Positions 16,448 to 24,993 are shown, counted from the first letter of the stretch. The stretch: DNA of 64,000 nt from Orlajensenia leifsoniae (GCF_004570845.1 NZ_SPQZ01000003.1:434001-498000), one strand, 5' to 3'. Notes: generated from the sequence alone by a model not told the origin. Numbers and translations are program-made.

Positions 16448-17704
16448 TCACTCGAGCGCCACGAGGAAGCCCTCGCGCAGCAGACGGCGCACCACGACGA
16501 CGGCATCGGACTCGTCGAGTCCCGGCACCTCGGCGACGACGGTCTCGGCGCCGGTGATCAGGTGACGAAGGGCCTCGGTCGCCTCGCCCGGCAGCGTCAG
16601 TGTCGCGAGCCGGGAGACCAGACGTACCTTGTCGCCCGACTGCTCCACGCGTGCGCCGAGCGATCCACGCCAGCGCACCCGGGTCGCTCCGTCGAGGCGG
16701 GCGATGGCGTCGACGGTGGCGAGCGGGGCGATCGGCTCGGGACGGGTGGCGTCGGTGAGTCGTGCCGAGAGCCTGCGGGCGACGCGGTCGGTGGACGCGG
16801 CGGCGTCGTCGGCGCTCGCCGAGGTCAGCACGGCGATGAGCTGCTCCGCCGTCTGCTCGACGATGGCTCGCACGGCTGCGGCATCCGTCAGGTCGATGCC
16901 CAGAGGCAGCGACGAGCGCAGCGCCGGGGAGTCCCCGGCGACGGCGACGAGGGTCTGCACCACATCGGCGCGCGTGTACGCGGCCATGCCGATCGTCAGG
17001 TGCACCGAGGTGTCGCCGAGGGCCTCCGCCGAGTGGATCCAGCCGCGCGGCAGGTACAGGGCGTCGCCGGGGCGCAGGACGGCGTCGATGACGGGGGCGT
17101 GGGTCGCCGCCTCTGCGACGGCGGCACTGTGATCGCTCCACGGCTGGTCGCGCAGGGGATCGACGTGCACGGGCGCGTGGATGCGCCAGTGCTTCTCACC
17201 GCTGATCTGCAGCACGAACACGTCGTGCACGTCGTAGTGCGGATCGAAGCCGCGCGACGACCCCGGCGTCACGTAGGCGTTCACCTGAGCGGGATGACCG
17301 ATGTCGTCGATGAGGCGTCGGGTGAAGTCGATCAGCGGCGGCCAGAGCCTGTGCAGGCCCTGAAGCACGATCGTCGCGCCGCCGGCGAACTCGGCCAGCA
17401 CCTTGTCGGAGCTGACCTGGTCTCCGACCTCCGCACCGAAACCGCCGGGAGCGGTGTACGAGGCGGGCTTCAGCACCGAGCCCTCGTGCGCCATGCGGAT
17501 GAAGGGGGTGCGGAGGCCGCGCTCGGTCACCAGCTCGTCGACGGCTTCAGTCGAGAACAGGTCGTCGAAGGCTCCGGCCAGGGTCGCAGCCTCGGACAGC
17601 AGTGGTCGCCTGCCCCAGTACTCCCGGGCGAACTCGTCGGCCGGAATGCGGATGCAGCGCGAAAGCGCGGGCCGGTCGCCCGGCCCGCGTTCCGTGTCGT
17701 TCAT
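16448..17704 (-). CDS. JmjC/cupin_4 Fe(II)/2-oxoglutarate oxygenase
   Basis: A 418-residue protein of the cupin_4/JmjC ribosomal-oxygenase type. The iron-binding facial triad is visible: H156-x-D158 in RGFDPHYDVHDVF and the distal H224 in LPRGWIHSAEA. A Lys/Thr-type 2-oxoglutarate pocket is likely around EKHWRIHAP. The C-terminal part (about 270-418) looks like the helical dimerisation and winged-helix region of RoxA/YcfD-like enzymes. Known relatives hydroxylate Arg or His side chains of ribosomal proteins. Here the gene begins 1 nt after the stop of a three-repeat Gly/Asp/His peptide, which suggests that peptide as substrate. ATG 17704 gives the conserved N-terminus; the longer reading frame upstream is an out-of-frame reading of the peptide repeats. 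Confidence 0.88.
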   Translation of the reverse strand: MNDTERGPGDRPALSRCIRIPADEFAREYWGRRPLLSEAATLAGAFDDLFSTEAVDELVTERGLRTPFIRMAHEGSVLKPASYTAPGGFGAEVGDQVSSDKVLAEFAGGATIVLQGLHRLWPPLIDFTRRLIDDIGHPAQVNAYVTPGSSRGFDPHYDVHDVFVLQISGEKHWRIHAPVHVDPLRDQPWSDHSAAVAEAATHAPVIDAVLRPGDALYLPRGWIHSAEALGDTSVHLTIGMAAYTRADVVQTLVAVAGDSPALRSSLPLGIDLTDAAAVRAIVEQTAEQLIAVLTSASADDAAASTDRVARRLSARLTDATRPEPIAPLATVDAIARLDGATRVRWRGSLGARVEQSGDKVRLVSRLATLTLPGEATEALRHLITGAETVVAEVPGLDESDAVVVVRRLLREGFLVALE

Positions 17705-17705
17705 C

Positions 17706-17957
17706 TCAGGCAGAGCCGTCGGCGCCGCCGTCGTGGCCGTCGGGGTTGGCTCCTCCGTCGGCGGTTCCCTCGCCAGCGGAGCCGTCAGCTCCACCGTCGT
17801 GGCCGCCCGGGTTCGCGCCGCCGTCGGCAGGTCCCTCGCCGCCCGAGGCCGAGCCGTCGGCTCCGCCGTCGTGGCCGCCCGGGTTCGCGCCGCCGTCTGC
17901 GACTCCTTCGCCGCCACCGGCGGCCTCGTTCGTGATGTCTTCGTCGTTGATCGCCAT
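17706..17957 (-). CDS. Small three-repeat Gly/Asp peptide, possible substrate of the adjacent oxygenase
   Basis: An 83-residue protein: an 18-residue acidic leader (MAINDEDITNEAAGGGEG), then three 19-residue repeats at 19-37, 43-61 and 65-83. The repeat core is ADGGANPGGHDGGADGSA, with PD for PG in the third. The spacers are SGGEG and GEG. No cysteine, aromatic residue or membrane segment is present in the repeats. The ATG at 17957 is chosen because GGAAGG lies 6 nt upstream; an ATG two codons earlier abuts that site. It is the first gene of the operon and ends 1 nt before the oxygenase ATG, so expression is tightly coupled. Leader-plus-core organisation resembles a modified-peptide precursor, but a Ca2+- or metal-binding spacer protein is also possible. 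Confidence 0.8.
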   Translation of the reverse strand: MAINDEDITNEAAGGGEGVADGGANPGGHDGGADGSASGGEGPADGGANPGGHDGGADGSAGEGTADGGANPDGHDGGADGSA

Positions 17958-17999
17958 AGTCATCCTTCCCACGCATGCGGCGTGGTCGCCGCGCTCTTC

Positions 18000-18005
18000 A
18001 CAGTA
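18000..18005 (-). promoter_or_regulatory. -10 box TACTGT for the repeat-peptide operon
   Basis: On the minus strand TACTGT predicts a start near 17993 and a leader of about 36 nt that includes GGAAGG. Confidence 0.45.
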
Positions 18006-18060
18006 CGCCCGCCCCACGCAGGATTCACCCCCTTGCGTCACGGTGCGAAAACGAGTGAGG

Positions 18061-18774
18061 TCAGTTCGACGCCTCCATCGACGAGGTGCCGTCGGGATGC
18101 CACGTGAACGCGAAGTCGCTCACGTTCGGTTGCCCGGGGAGGTCGCGATAGGGCGTCATGCTCTGCCAGCGCAACTGCAGCCCGCTGGCGTCGAGGTCGG
18201 CCTCCGGGGTGCAGGTGGCCGCGAAGTCCTGGGTCTGGATGACGACGATCAGGCAGATGTCGTCGTCGACGTCGCGGGCGAGGTACAGGGTGTCCAAGCC
18301 GGCCTCGAGCAGCTGGCGGAACGAGGAGGCGACGAACCTGTCACCGAGCGGGATGTCGGGGATGTCGACGGGCGCCTGTGCTCTGGCGAAGGCCATCGCA
18401 GCCGCCGACGGCTCCGGAGTGGGCGTTGCGCCGAGGGCTCCCGAGACGATGTCGGTGATCGTGCCGGACGATGTGACTCCGATGGCCACGCCGATGACGA
18501 GGGCTGCGGCCGCGCCGACGCCGGCCATCAGGATCCCCCGGCGACGGCCGTCGCGCGCGGGATCAACGGCGACGACGGTGCCGGATGCGGCGGGTTCGGG
18601 CGCAGGCGCAGGAGCGGCATTCGTCGCCACCGCGTCGTCGGCGGCGGCCTGCTCGGCCTCGAGGGCGCGCAGCTCGTCGAGCGCGGAGTCGCGAGCGGCA
18701 TCCGTCACGGCATCAGCCGAGTACAGCGTTCGCTGCAGGCGACGGATGTGCTCCTCGCGGTCAGCCGACTCCAT
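18061..18774 (-). CDS. Single-pass membrane protein, function unknown
   Basis: A 237-residue protein. The N-terminal 50 residues are helical and acidic (MESADREEHIRRLQRTLYSA). An Ala/Pro linker follows, then one membrane segment (about 78-100, GILMAGVGAAAALVIGVAIG). The external domain of about 130 residues contains two Cys (in DICLIVVIQ and AATCTPE) that could form a disulfide. I do not recognise the family. It starts 3 nt after the LCP gene stop, in the same operon, so a role at the cell envelope is likely but not shown. Confidence 0.78.
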   Translation of the reverse strand: MESADREEHIRRLQRTLYSADAVTDAARDSALDELRALEAEQAAADDAVATNAAPAPAPEPAASGTVVAVDPARDGRRRGILMAGVGAAAALVIGVAIGVTSSGTITDIVSGALGATPTPEPSAAAMAFARAQAPVDIPDIPLGDRFVASSFRQLLEAGLDTLYLARDVDDDICLIVVIQTQDFAATCTPEADLDASGLQLRWQSMTPYRDLPGQPNVSDFAFTWHPDGTSSMEASN

Positions 18775-18777
18775 CGC

Positions 18778-20091
18778 TCACCCGCTGTAGGCGGCGGCGC
18801 AGGTCTGCGTCGTGGCGGTGATGCCCTTGAGGCCTTCGATGACGGTCGGCGCTGCCGCGGCGGGCGCCGCCTCCGGGACGCCGGCGGCGATGACCTCCGG
18901 GTCCTCGGTGGCCTCAGGTGCCGGCGTCTCGGTGACCGCCGGATCGGGCTCTGGAGCTGTCGGCGTGGGCGTCGCGTTCGGATCGAGCACCGTGCCGTTT
19001 CCGAGGGAGTTCTCATCGAGGGTGAACGGCTGATCCGCCGAGATGGCCGCGAAGAGCTCATCTGCCAGCTCCGTGTACGGCACCACCTTGCCCGGGAAGT
19101 CGGGGTCGCTCGTGCCTCCCGGATACTGCACGAACACGAGCCGGTCGAGGTCGACGTCTTTCAGGGCATACGCCATCGCCACGATGGAGTCGAGGCTGGA
19201 GAGGTTGCTCGACAGCTTGACGTTCGCGGTCGCGGCCCGCGCGAGGCTGTACAGGGTGCCCAGGTTCCCGAGCGTGTCGGCGCTCTTCATGGTGCGCATG
19301 AGCGAGGACATGTAGGTCTGCTGGGATGAGATGCGGCTCAGGTCGCTGCCGTCACCGACGCCATGGCGGCTGCGCAGGAAGCCGAGAGCGGTCGCTCCGG
19401 AGATGACGGACGTGCCGGCCGGAAGGACGAGGGCGGCATCAGGATCGTCGATGGCCTCCTCGACGCAGACGGGCACGCCGCCGATCGCATCCGTCATCGC
19501 GATGACACCGTTGAAGGAGACCGTTCCGGCGTAGGAGATGGGCTGGCCCGTCAGCTCGGACACCGTCGCCACCACGCAGCCGAGGCCGCCCCGCGACCAG
19601 GCCTCGTTGAGCGGCCGGGCCGACATGGCGTAGAACTCCTCGCCGGTGTCGGGATCGACGCAGTCCGGATGCGGCACGATGAGGTCGCGCGGCAGGCTCA
19701 CGACGACGCCGGAGGTGTGGTCGGCCGAGACGTGGAGCAGGATGTTCACGTCGTTGAGGGTCGCGTCGCGCACGCCGTAGGCGTCGCCCTGGGCGGCGTC
19801 GTTGTCGGTTCCGACCAGCAGGAAGTTGAAGCCGCCCTCGATGGCGCCGATGTGTGGAACCGGCAGGGGAGTGGCCGCATCGGTTCCGTTGGAGATGTCG
19901 ATGCTGTTGTCGGCGACCTGGCGACCGAGCTCGGTGAGTTCGAAGGCACCGATGCCGCCCGCGGCGATCACGGCGACGGCCGTCGCGATGCCCACCGTCT
20001 TCAGCAGGGTCAGTCCGGCGTGCGAGCGGCGCAGTCGACCGTGGCGCGGCGAGTGTTCTGACACGCGCGGTTCGGGTTCATCCGAGGTCAT
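18778..20091 (-). CDS. LytR-CpsA-Psr (LCP) family cell-wall glycopolymer ligase
   Basis: A 437-residue protein. The cytosolic N-terminus is Arg-rich; one membrane segment lies at about 30-52. The LCP domain (about 85-330) has the hallmarks NFLLVGTDND, DVNILLHVSADHTSGVVVSLPRDL (Asp and Arg of the polyprenyl-phosphate site), GVIAMTDAIGGVPVCV and FLRSRHGVGDGSDLSRISSQQ. A Thr/Pro/Ala-rich tail ends in 'TTQTCAAAYSG'. Such proteins transfer lipid-linked glycopolymers to peptidoglycan outside the membrane. The ATG at 20091 has GAGGAGGGA 7 nt upstream; the earlier in-frame GTG is part of that site. It lies between a CDF transporter and a small membrane protein, all on the minus strand. Confidence 0.92.
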   Translation of the reverse strand: MTSDEPEPRVSEHSPRHGRLRRSHAGLTLLKTVGIATAVAVIAAGGIGAFELTELGRQVADNSIDISNGTDAATPLPVPHIGAIEGGFNFLLVGTDNDAAQGDAYGVRDATLNDVNILLHVSADHTSGVVVSLPRDLIVPHPDCVDPDTGEEFYAMSARPLNEAWSRGGLGCVVATVSELTGQPISYAGTVSFNGVIAMTDAIGGVPVCVEEAIDDPDAALVLPAGTSVISGATALGFLRSRHGVGDGSDLSRISSQQTYMSSLMRTMKSADTLGNLGTLYSLARAATANVKLSSNLSSLDSIVAMAYALKDVDLDRLVFVQYPGGTSDPDFPGKVVPYTELADELFAAISADQPFTLDENSLGNGTVLDPNATPTPTAPEPDPAVTETPAPEATEDPEVIAAGVPEAAPAAAAPTVIEGLKGITATTQTCAAAYSG

Positions 20092-20151
20092 CGGCTGTTC
20101 CCTCCTCACTCGTCGCTGAGTTCATGCTGCCATGAGTATGTTTCGGCGTCG

Positions 20152-21219
20152 TCACGGAGACGTCGTCGCTGCTACCCCCAGAGATGGTTCGTCCGCCGCG
20201 GAGACGGTGAGCACCACGCGGGCCAGGTGGGGGTCGCGTTCGAGATCCTTCTCGATGCCCCTGAGTTCGAGAGCGAGGGCGTCCTCCCGCACGTTTCCGG
20301 CGAGGTCGACGGCGGCGATGAGGAAGAGCTGTCCGGGGCCGATGAACTCGACGTGCAGGCTGGTCACCCGATCGATGTCAGGCCGCTGCAGCAGCCTGCC
20401 GAGCACCTCCTGCTCGTCCTCGGCCCCGATGGCCTCCCCGAGCAGGAACGCGCGATTGCGGCTGATGAGCACGATGGCTACGACGCCGAGCAGCAGGCCG
20501 ACGCCGATGGAGCCGATCGCGTCGTAGACCGGCGATCCCGTCAGCTGGTGCAGCAGGATGCCGAGGAAGGCGATGAGGAGTCCGATCAGGGCAGCCGCAT
20601 CCTCGGCAAACACAGCCCGCAGGGTCGGGTTGGAACTCGCTATGACGTGGGTGAGCGTGCCGCGGTTCGCCTCGTGCGCACTCGTGCGGGCCTCGCGCAG
20701 CGCCCGGACGAACGAGATGCCCTCGAGTACGAACGAGACCCCGAGCACGATGTAGGCGACGTTGTAGTCGGTGGCGGGCTCGGGATCGAGGAGTCCCTGG
20801 ATGCCGTGCTGGATCGACACGACGGCGCCGGCGGTGAACAGGCCGAACGCCGCGAACATCGACCAGATGTAGGCGTCCTTTCCATAGCCCAGCGGATGCC
20901 GCGAGTCGGCCGGGCGCTGCGAGCGCCTCTCGGCGATCAGCAGCAGCACCTCGTTGCCGGCATCCGCCCACGAGTGCGCGGCCTCTGCCACCATCGACGC
21001 CGACCCGGTGATGACGGCGGCCACGCTCTTGGCGACGGCGATGAGCACATTCGCCGCGAACGCCACGAGCACGGTGACGAGGGTGTCACCGGTTCTGGGC
21101 GGGGCGTCGGCGACGTCGTCGGCGGCGACGGTGGCTCCGGTCCGCGGCGGAACGTCGATCCTGATGTCGGGATGCGGCTTCTGATCGCGCGGGGCGACGC
21201 CGGATTGCTCGGCACCCAT
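20152..21219 (-). CDS. Cation diffusion facilitator (CDF) family metal transporter
   Basis: A 355-residue protein. A polar N-terminus of ~45 residues is followed by six membrane helices and a cytosolic C-terminal domain. CDF hallmarks are visible: AAHSWADAGNEVLLL (metal-site His and Asp of helix 2), ADSRHPLGYGKDAYIWSMF between helices 2 and 3, and FAEDAAALIG (Asp of helix 5). Family members export Zn, Fe, Co or Mn in exchange for protons; the substrate cannot be read from sequence. The ATG is preceded by AGGAGGTCGCC. The reading frame continues upstream as a long open antisense frame over the EamA gene; that is not coding. It is divergent from the EamA gene and 60 nt upstream of the LCP gene. 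Confidence 0.92.
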   Translation of the reverse strand: MGAEQSGVAPRDQKPHPDIRIDVPPRTGATVAADDVADAPPRTGDTLVTVLVAFAANVLIAVAKSVAAVITGSASMVAEAAHSWADAGNEVLLLIAERRSQRPADSRHPLGYGKDAYIWSMFAAFGLFTAGAVVSIQHGIQGLLDPEPATDYNVAYIVLGVSFVLEGISFVRALREARTSAHEANRGTLTHVIASSNPTLRAVFAEDAAALIGLLIAFLGILLHQLTGSPVYDAIGSIGVGLLLGVVAIVLISRNRAFLLGEAIGAEDEQEVLGRLLQRPDIDRVTSLHVEFIGPGQLFLIAAVDLAGNVREDALALELRGIEKDLERDPHLARVVLTVSAADEPSLGVAATTSP

Positions 21220-21306
21220 GGCGACCTCCTGAGGGGAATGTTTCGTCGACCTGTCGAGTCTGTCACTGCCGCATCCGTGGGGCGAGGCCACACGCCCTGC
21301 CCAGCC

Positions 21307-21312
21307 TAGGAT
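21307..21312 (+). promoter_or_regulatory. -10 box TAGGAT, leaderless start
   Basis: TAGGAT ends 6 nt before the GTG at 21319. Confidence 0.55.
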
Positions 21313-21318
21313 CGAGAG

Positions 21319-22239
21319 GTGACGGACGAGGCGACTGCGGCGGATCCCGGAGTCGCACCCGATTCCGGGCGTGCAACAGTGGGGGCGCTCACCCAGGTGG
21401 GGACCGAGGTGAGCATCAACCTCGGGTCGTCCCTGGCCGGCGTCGTCATCCCCGTCGTCGGGTCCTTCGTGGTCGTGGCCGTGCGGCAGCTGGTCATGGC
21501 GATCGTGGTGCTTCCGCTCTACCGTCCGAAGCGTGCAGAGCTCACCTGGGCGCGACTCTGGCCGGCCCTGGCGCTCGGAGTGGTTCTGGCGGTCATGAAC
21601 CTCGCCTTCTACGAATCCGTGCACCTCCTGGGGCTCGGGGTCGCAGCCACGATCGAGTTCCTCGGCCCCCTGCTGTTGGCCTTGACCACGTCGCGCCGGC
21701 TTCTCGACGTGATCTGCGTCATCGCGGCCGGCCTCGGCGTGGTGATGCTGACCGGCCTCGACGGCACCATCAACGCGTGGGGCGTGGTGCTCGCGCTCAC
21801 GGCGGCGGCCAGCTGGGCGGCGTACATCCTGTTGACCCGTCGCGTGGCGCTGAGGCTCCCGGGCCTCGAAGGACTCACCGTGGCGAGCATCGTCAGCCTG
21901 GTGCTGCTCGTGCCTGCCGCACTGTTCACGCTCGACGTCTCGGTGATCGACTGGCGCGTGCTCGGCCTGCTCCTCGCCATCGGCGTGCTGTCGTCCGCCC
22001 TGCCCTACAGTCTCGACACCTTCATCCTGAGGCGTATCACCGCCCGGGTGTACGCCATCATCACCTCGTTCGGCCCGGTGATCGCCGCGATCTTCGGCTG
22101 GCTCATCCTGGCGGAGCAGTTCACGCTCGTGCAGGTCCTCGCCATCGCCCTGGTCTGCGGTGCAGCCGGTACGGCGCTCGCCACGCAGCGCGATGCCCCG
22201 ACCTCCGACCTCGAGATGACTGCCGAGGGGCAGCACTAG
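21319..22239 (+). CDS. EamA/DMT-family transporter (RhtA-like)
   Basis: A 306-residue inner-membrane protein with ten predicted helices arranged as two EamA repeats. The RhtA-like features are 'LAFYESVHLLGLGVAATIEFLGPLLLAL' (about 95-122) and 'ALPYSLDTFILRRITARVYAI' (about 230-250). Members export amino acids or related metabolites such as threonine and homoserine. The GTG start is set by the leaderless -10 box; no ribosome binding site precedes it. It faces away from the CDF gene across a 99-nt divergent promoter region. A second EamA gene lies at 50344. Confidence 0.9.
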   Translation: MTDEATAADPGVAPDSGRATVGALTQVGTEVSINLGSSLAGVVIPVVGSFVVVAVRQLVMAIVVLPLYRPKRAELTWARLWPALALGVVLAVMNLAFYESVHLLGLGVAATIEFLGPLLLALTTSRRLLDVICVIAAGLGVVMLTGLDGTINAWGVVLALTAAASWAAYILLTRRVALRLPGLEGLTVASIVSLVLLVPAALFTLDVSVIDWRVLGLLLAIGVLSSALPYSLDTFILRRITARVYAIITSFGPVIAAIFGWLILAEQFTLVQVLAIALVCGAAGTALATQRDAPTSDLEMTAEGQH

Positions 22240-22299
22240 ACGTGCCCCGCTCGCCGAGCTCGCGGGTCTACTCCCAGTGGGAGGTGTGCGGGACCGTGC

Positions 22300-22959
22300 T
22301 CAGAGGTTCGTCAGCCCGGCCCCGAAGATGGTCACGCCGACCATGAGGAGCACGACGAAGGTGATCACGCCGCTCTTCGCGAGGATGTAGTCGCGCATGC
22401 GCACCAGCCGGTCCGCCATCTTCTCGCGCCGGACGAGGGTCATGATCACCGGCACGCTCACCGTCGCCGAGCTCAACACCGTGTAGAGCAGGAGGCAGGC
22501 GAACCACTCGCTCGGGCTCAGCCGGGCGGTTCCGATGGCGATCCCGGCGGCCGTGGCGAGCAGCAGCGCCTTCGGGCGCACGTTGAGCAGCAGCGCGAAG
22601 CCGATGGCCGGCCAGACACCGAACTTCTCCACTCTGTCGAGCATGGGGTTCGTCGTCGTGGGCTTGCGACCACGCGTGCGGATCAACTCCGCGATCGCGA
22701 GCGCGATGAGAAGCAGCCCGATGATGATCTCGACCTCGCCGAGGCTCGAGCCGGTGCGGGCGCGGCGGGGCAGCGAGGCCAGCCCGAAACTGAGGACAGC
22801 GGCCACCGCGAACATGCCGACGACGTAGACGAGGAGGTAGGGCAAGGCCGTGCTGTCGCGCTTCGGCGACAACAGCAGCACGACCGTGGTGAGGAAGGGA
22901 ACGGAACTCAGGGCCATGGCGAGGGAGATGGGCAGAAGAGCGCCGATGGCCTGCAACAT
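22300..22959 (-). CDS. GAP-family (Sap-like) membrane protein
   Basis: A 219-residue protein with six hydrophobic helices. It matches the GAP/Sap family first described for mycobacterial glycopeptidolipid and sulfolipid addressing: an N-terminal MLQAIGALLPISLAMALSSV, a 'LLVYVVGMFAVAAVL' helix, and the loop 'VEKFGVWPAIGFALLLNVRPKALLLA', in which NxRPKxxLL is the conserved core. Homologues without such lipids are widespread in actinobacteria, so the substrate is unknown. GAGG lies 7 nt before the ATG. It is convergent with EamA and divergent from the AI-2E-family gene. Confidence 0.88.
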   Translation of the reverse strand: MLQAIGALLPISLAMALSSVPFLTTVVLLLSPKRDSTALPYLLVYVVGMFAVAAVLSFGLASLPRRARTGSSLGEVEIIIGLLLIALAIAELIRTRGRKPTTTNPMLDRVEKFGVWPAIGFALLLNVRPKALLLATAAGIAIGTARLSPSEWFACLLLYTVLSSATVSVPVIMTLVRREKMADRLVRMRDYILAKSGVITFVVLLMVGVTIFGAGLTNL

Positions 22960-23078
22960 CCGTGGTCCTCATCTCACGTCGAACATGTTCGTGAATCATG
23001 CTCAGGAGAGCACAGTGGTCACGCTATCGTGGCCCCGTACGGCGCGCGCGCACTGTTCGCACCGGGTTGGAGGCGGAC

Positions 23079-24248
23079 ATGTTCTGGTTCGGCAAGAAGA
23101 AGGCCATCGTCGAAGCGCCGGTCGACCTCGATACCGCCGTGGATGGCCATCCTCCCGCCCACCGCAACGCGATGATCCTCGTCGGGCTGGGCGGTGCCAC
23201 CGTCACGGCATTCGGTCTCGCGGCGGCGCAGGGCGTCGTGGCGCCGATCTTCCTCGCGCTGGTGCTGACCATCTGTGTGCACCCCCTGCGCATCGCCCTC
23301 GAGCGGCGTGGGGTTCCGCGGGGGCTCGCAACGGTCTCCGTCGTGCTGGCGGTGTTCATCCTCCTGGCGGCCTTCGTGACGGCCCTCGTGGTCGCCTTCG
23401 CCCAGTTCGCCGCCTTGCTGCCCCAGTTCGCCCCCCAGATCCAGGAGATCGGCACGACGATCGGAACCTGGCTGACCAAGATCGGGTTCGGACCCGAACA
23501 GGTGCAGGCCGTCGCGCAGGGTTTCAAGCCCAGCAATCTGGTGGGCTTCGTCTCCGGACTTCTCGGCAGCGTCACCAGCATCACCGCCGCGCTCGTCATC
23601 ATCCTGACCCTGCTGCTGCTGATGGCCATGGACGCCGGGTACCTCGAGACGCTGTTCCGCCAGCTCCGCCCGCGCCGGCCCTACATGGTGTCGTCGCTGG
23701 AGAGCTTCGCGCGGGGAGTTCGCAAGTACATGGTGGTCACCACAGGGCTGGGTGTCGCGCAGGGTGTGCTGAACTGGGTGGCCCTGCTCATCCTGCAGGT
23801 GCCGGGTGCACTGCTCTGGGGACTGCTGTCGTTCATCTGCAGCTTCATCCCGAACATCGGGTACTTCATCGCCATCATCCCGCCGGTCGTCTTCGGCTTC
23901 CTGGTGGGGGGATGGCAGACCGCCGTCATCATCATCCTCATCTACGGCGTGATCAACGCCGTCGTGCAGTCGGTCGTCCAGCCGCGCATCGTCGGCAACG
24001 CCGTGGCGCTCAGCCAGACCATCACCTTCGCCTCCGTGCTCATCTGGCTGGTCATCCTCGGACCTCTCGGCGCCATCCTCGCCGTGCCCCTCACGCTCCT
24101 GGTGCGCATGATCCTCATCGACTCGAACCCGAACGCGCAGTGGTGGCGGCCCGTTCTCGGCGACCTCGACGAGACGAAGGGGATCATGAAGGCGGAGGAC
24201 GACCAGGCCAAACAGCTGAAGAGCGCACGTAAGGCCTCGAAGAAGTAG
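23079..24248 (+). CDS. AI-2E family transporter (PerM-like)
   Basis: A 389-residue polytopic protein of the AI-2E/TqsA/PerM family. Two N-terminal helices are followed by a long amphipathic region (about 95-165) and four to five C-terminal helices. The conserved C-terminal signature is LSFICSFIPNIGYFIAIIPP, followed by 'QSVVQPRIVGNAVALSQTITF'. Members move autoinducers, Na+/H+ or unknown solutes. The ATG at 23079 has TTGGAGGCGG in front of it; earlier in-frame starts give an Arg-rich extension unlike the family. The C-terminus is Lys-rich and cytosolic. Confidence 0.9.
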   Translation: MFWFGKKKAIVEAPVDLDTAVDGHPPAHRNAMILVGLGGATVTAFGLAAAQGVVAPIFLALVLTICVHPLRIALERRGVPRGLATVSVVLAVFILLAAFVTALVVAFAQFAALLPQFAPQIQEIGTTIGTWLTKIGFGPEQVQAVAQGFKPSNLVGFVSGLLGSVTSITAALVIILTLLLLMAMDAGYLETLFRQLRPRRPYMVSSLESFARGVRKYMVVTTGLGVAQGVLNWVALLILQVPGALLWGLLSFICSFIPNIGYFIAIIPPVVFGFLVGGWQTAVIIILIYGVINAVVQSVVQPRIVGNAVALSQTITFASVLIWLVILGPLGAILAVPLTLLVRMILIDSNPNAQWWRPVLGDLDETKGIMKAEDDQAKQLKSARKASKK

Positions 24249-24257
24249 GGCGCGGCC

Positions 24258-24263
24258 TAGTCT
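24258..24263 (+). promoter_or_regulatory. -10 box TAGTCT, leaderless start
   Basis: TAGTCT ends 7 nt before the ATG at 24271. It lies only a few bases beyond the stop of the AI-2E-family gene. Confidence 0.55.
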
Positions 24264-24270
24264 GGGGTCG

Positions 24271-24993
24271 ATGCCCCACGATTACGCCCTGCACACCGAG
24301 CTCGAGGCACGCTGCCTCTGCTGCGGTTCGCTGCAGCCATTCACCTTCACGTCGAATTCAGACCAGGTGGTGTGCGCGCACTGTCGCTCCCACCTCGGAC
24401 CCGAGAAGGCCGAGCGCCGCGACCTGGCGCACATCGCACTGTGGAGAGGCATCTCGGAGGCCCAGGCGCTCGCCGCCTCTGCTGCGGCGGCGCAGGCGGA
24501 GGCCGACGCCGTGGAGTCTGCCACGCGCATCGCCGCACTCGAGGCGAAGGTGGCCGAGCTGTCGGCGACGGTCATCGGCCAGTTCGACTCGGCTCCGGCA
24601 TCCGGAGTTCGAGAAGAACTTCAGAGCGATCTCGTGCGACGGGCCGAGCGAGCCACCGAGCTGGCCAACCGGCGCACCGACCGCATGATGGCCGTGCTCT
24701 GGAGGCTGGGGGTGCTGCATCACGCGGCGGGTGGGGCCGCCGTCTGCAGCTGTGGAAAGCCGATCACCGCCTGCCCCGAGCTGCGCATCCTGAACTCCGA
24801 GCAGCAGGCGCTGCGCGAGTGGGAGTCGAAGAACGTGGCGCTCGCCGCAGCGGGCGCGCGGCACGGCCTGCCGCAGGAGCATCCAGCGGTGACGGATGCC
24901 GCGGGCTCAGCGGGCGGGGCAGCGGGCGGTGGCTCGGCGCACTCCACCCGGCCGACGCGTCAGGAACGCCCCGGTCGCTTCGATCGGCGCTGA
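24271..24993 (+). CDS. Zinc-ribbon/coiled-coil protein, function unknown
   Basis: A 240-residue soluble protein. The N-terminus has a zinc-ribbon pattern CLCC-x(17)-CAHC (residues about 15-39). An Ala/Glu-rich coiled coil spans about 65-105, and a second short helical region covers about 115-150. It also has another Cys cluster, CSCGKPITAC (about 158-167). The tail is Gly/Ala/Arg-rich and disordered. I do not recognise the family. The combination of a small zinc finger and coiled coil suggests an adaptor or nucleic-acid-binding role, but nothing more can be claimed. It is expressed from its own leaderless promoter. Confidence 0.75.
   Translation: MPHDYALHTELEARCLCCGSLQPFTFTSNSDQVVCAHCRSHLGPEKAERRDLAHIALWRGISEAQALAASAAAAQAEADAVESATRIAALEAKVAELSATVIGQFDSAPASGVREELQSDLVRRAERATELANRRTDRMMAVLWRLGVLHHAAGGAAVCSCGKPITACPELRILNSEQQALREWESKNVALAAAGARHGLPQEHPAVTDAAGSAGGAAGGGSAHSTRPTRQERPGRFDRR

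Noticed and set aside
17705-17917. Upstream extension of the oxygenase reading frame (Thr/Ala/Arg repeats)
   Set aside because: It is the out-of-frame reading of the Gly/Asp repeat gene; the in-frame ATG at 17704 gives the conserved start.
21220-22236. N-terminal extension of the CDF transporter frame over the EamA gene
   Set aside because: A strong ribosome binding site and the family N-terminus place the start at 21219. The extension is His/Glu/Arg-rich mirror sequence.
22269-22281. Palindrome CTCCCAGTGGGAG between convergent genes
   Set aside because: The hairpin would have only ~5 bp and a 3-nt loop with no T-run; too weak to call a terminator.
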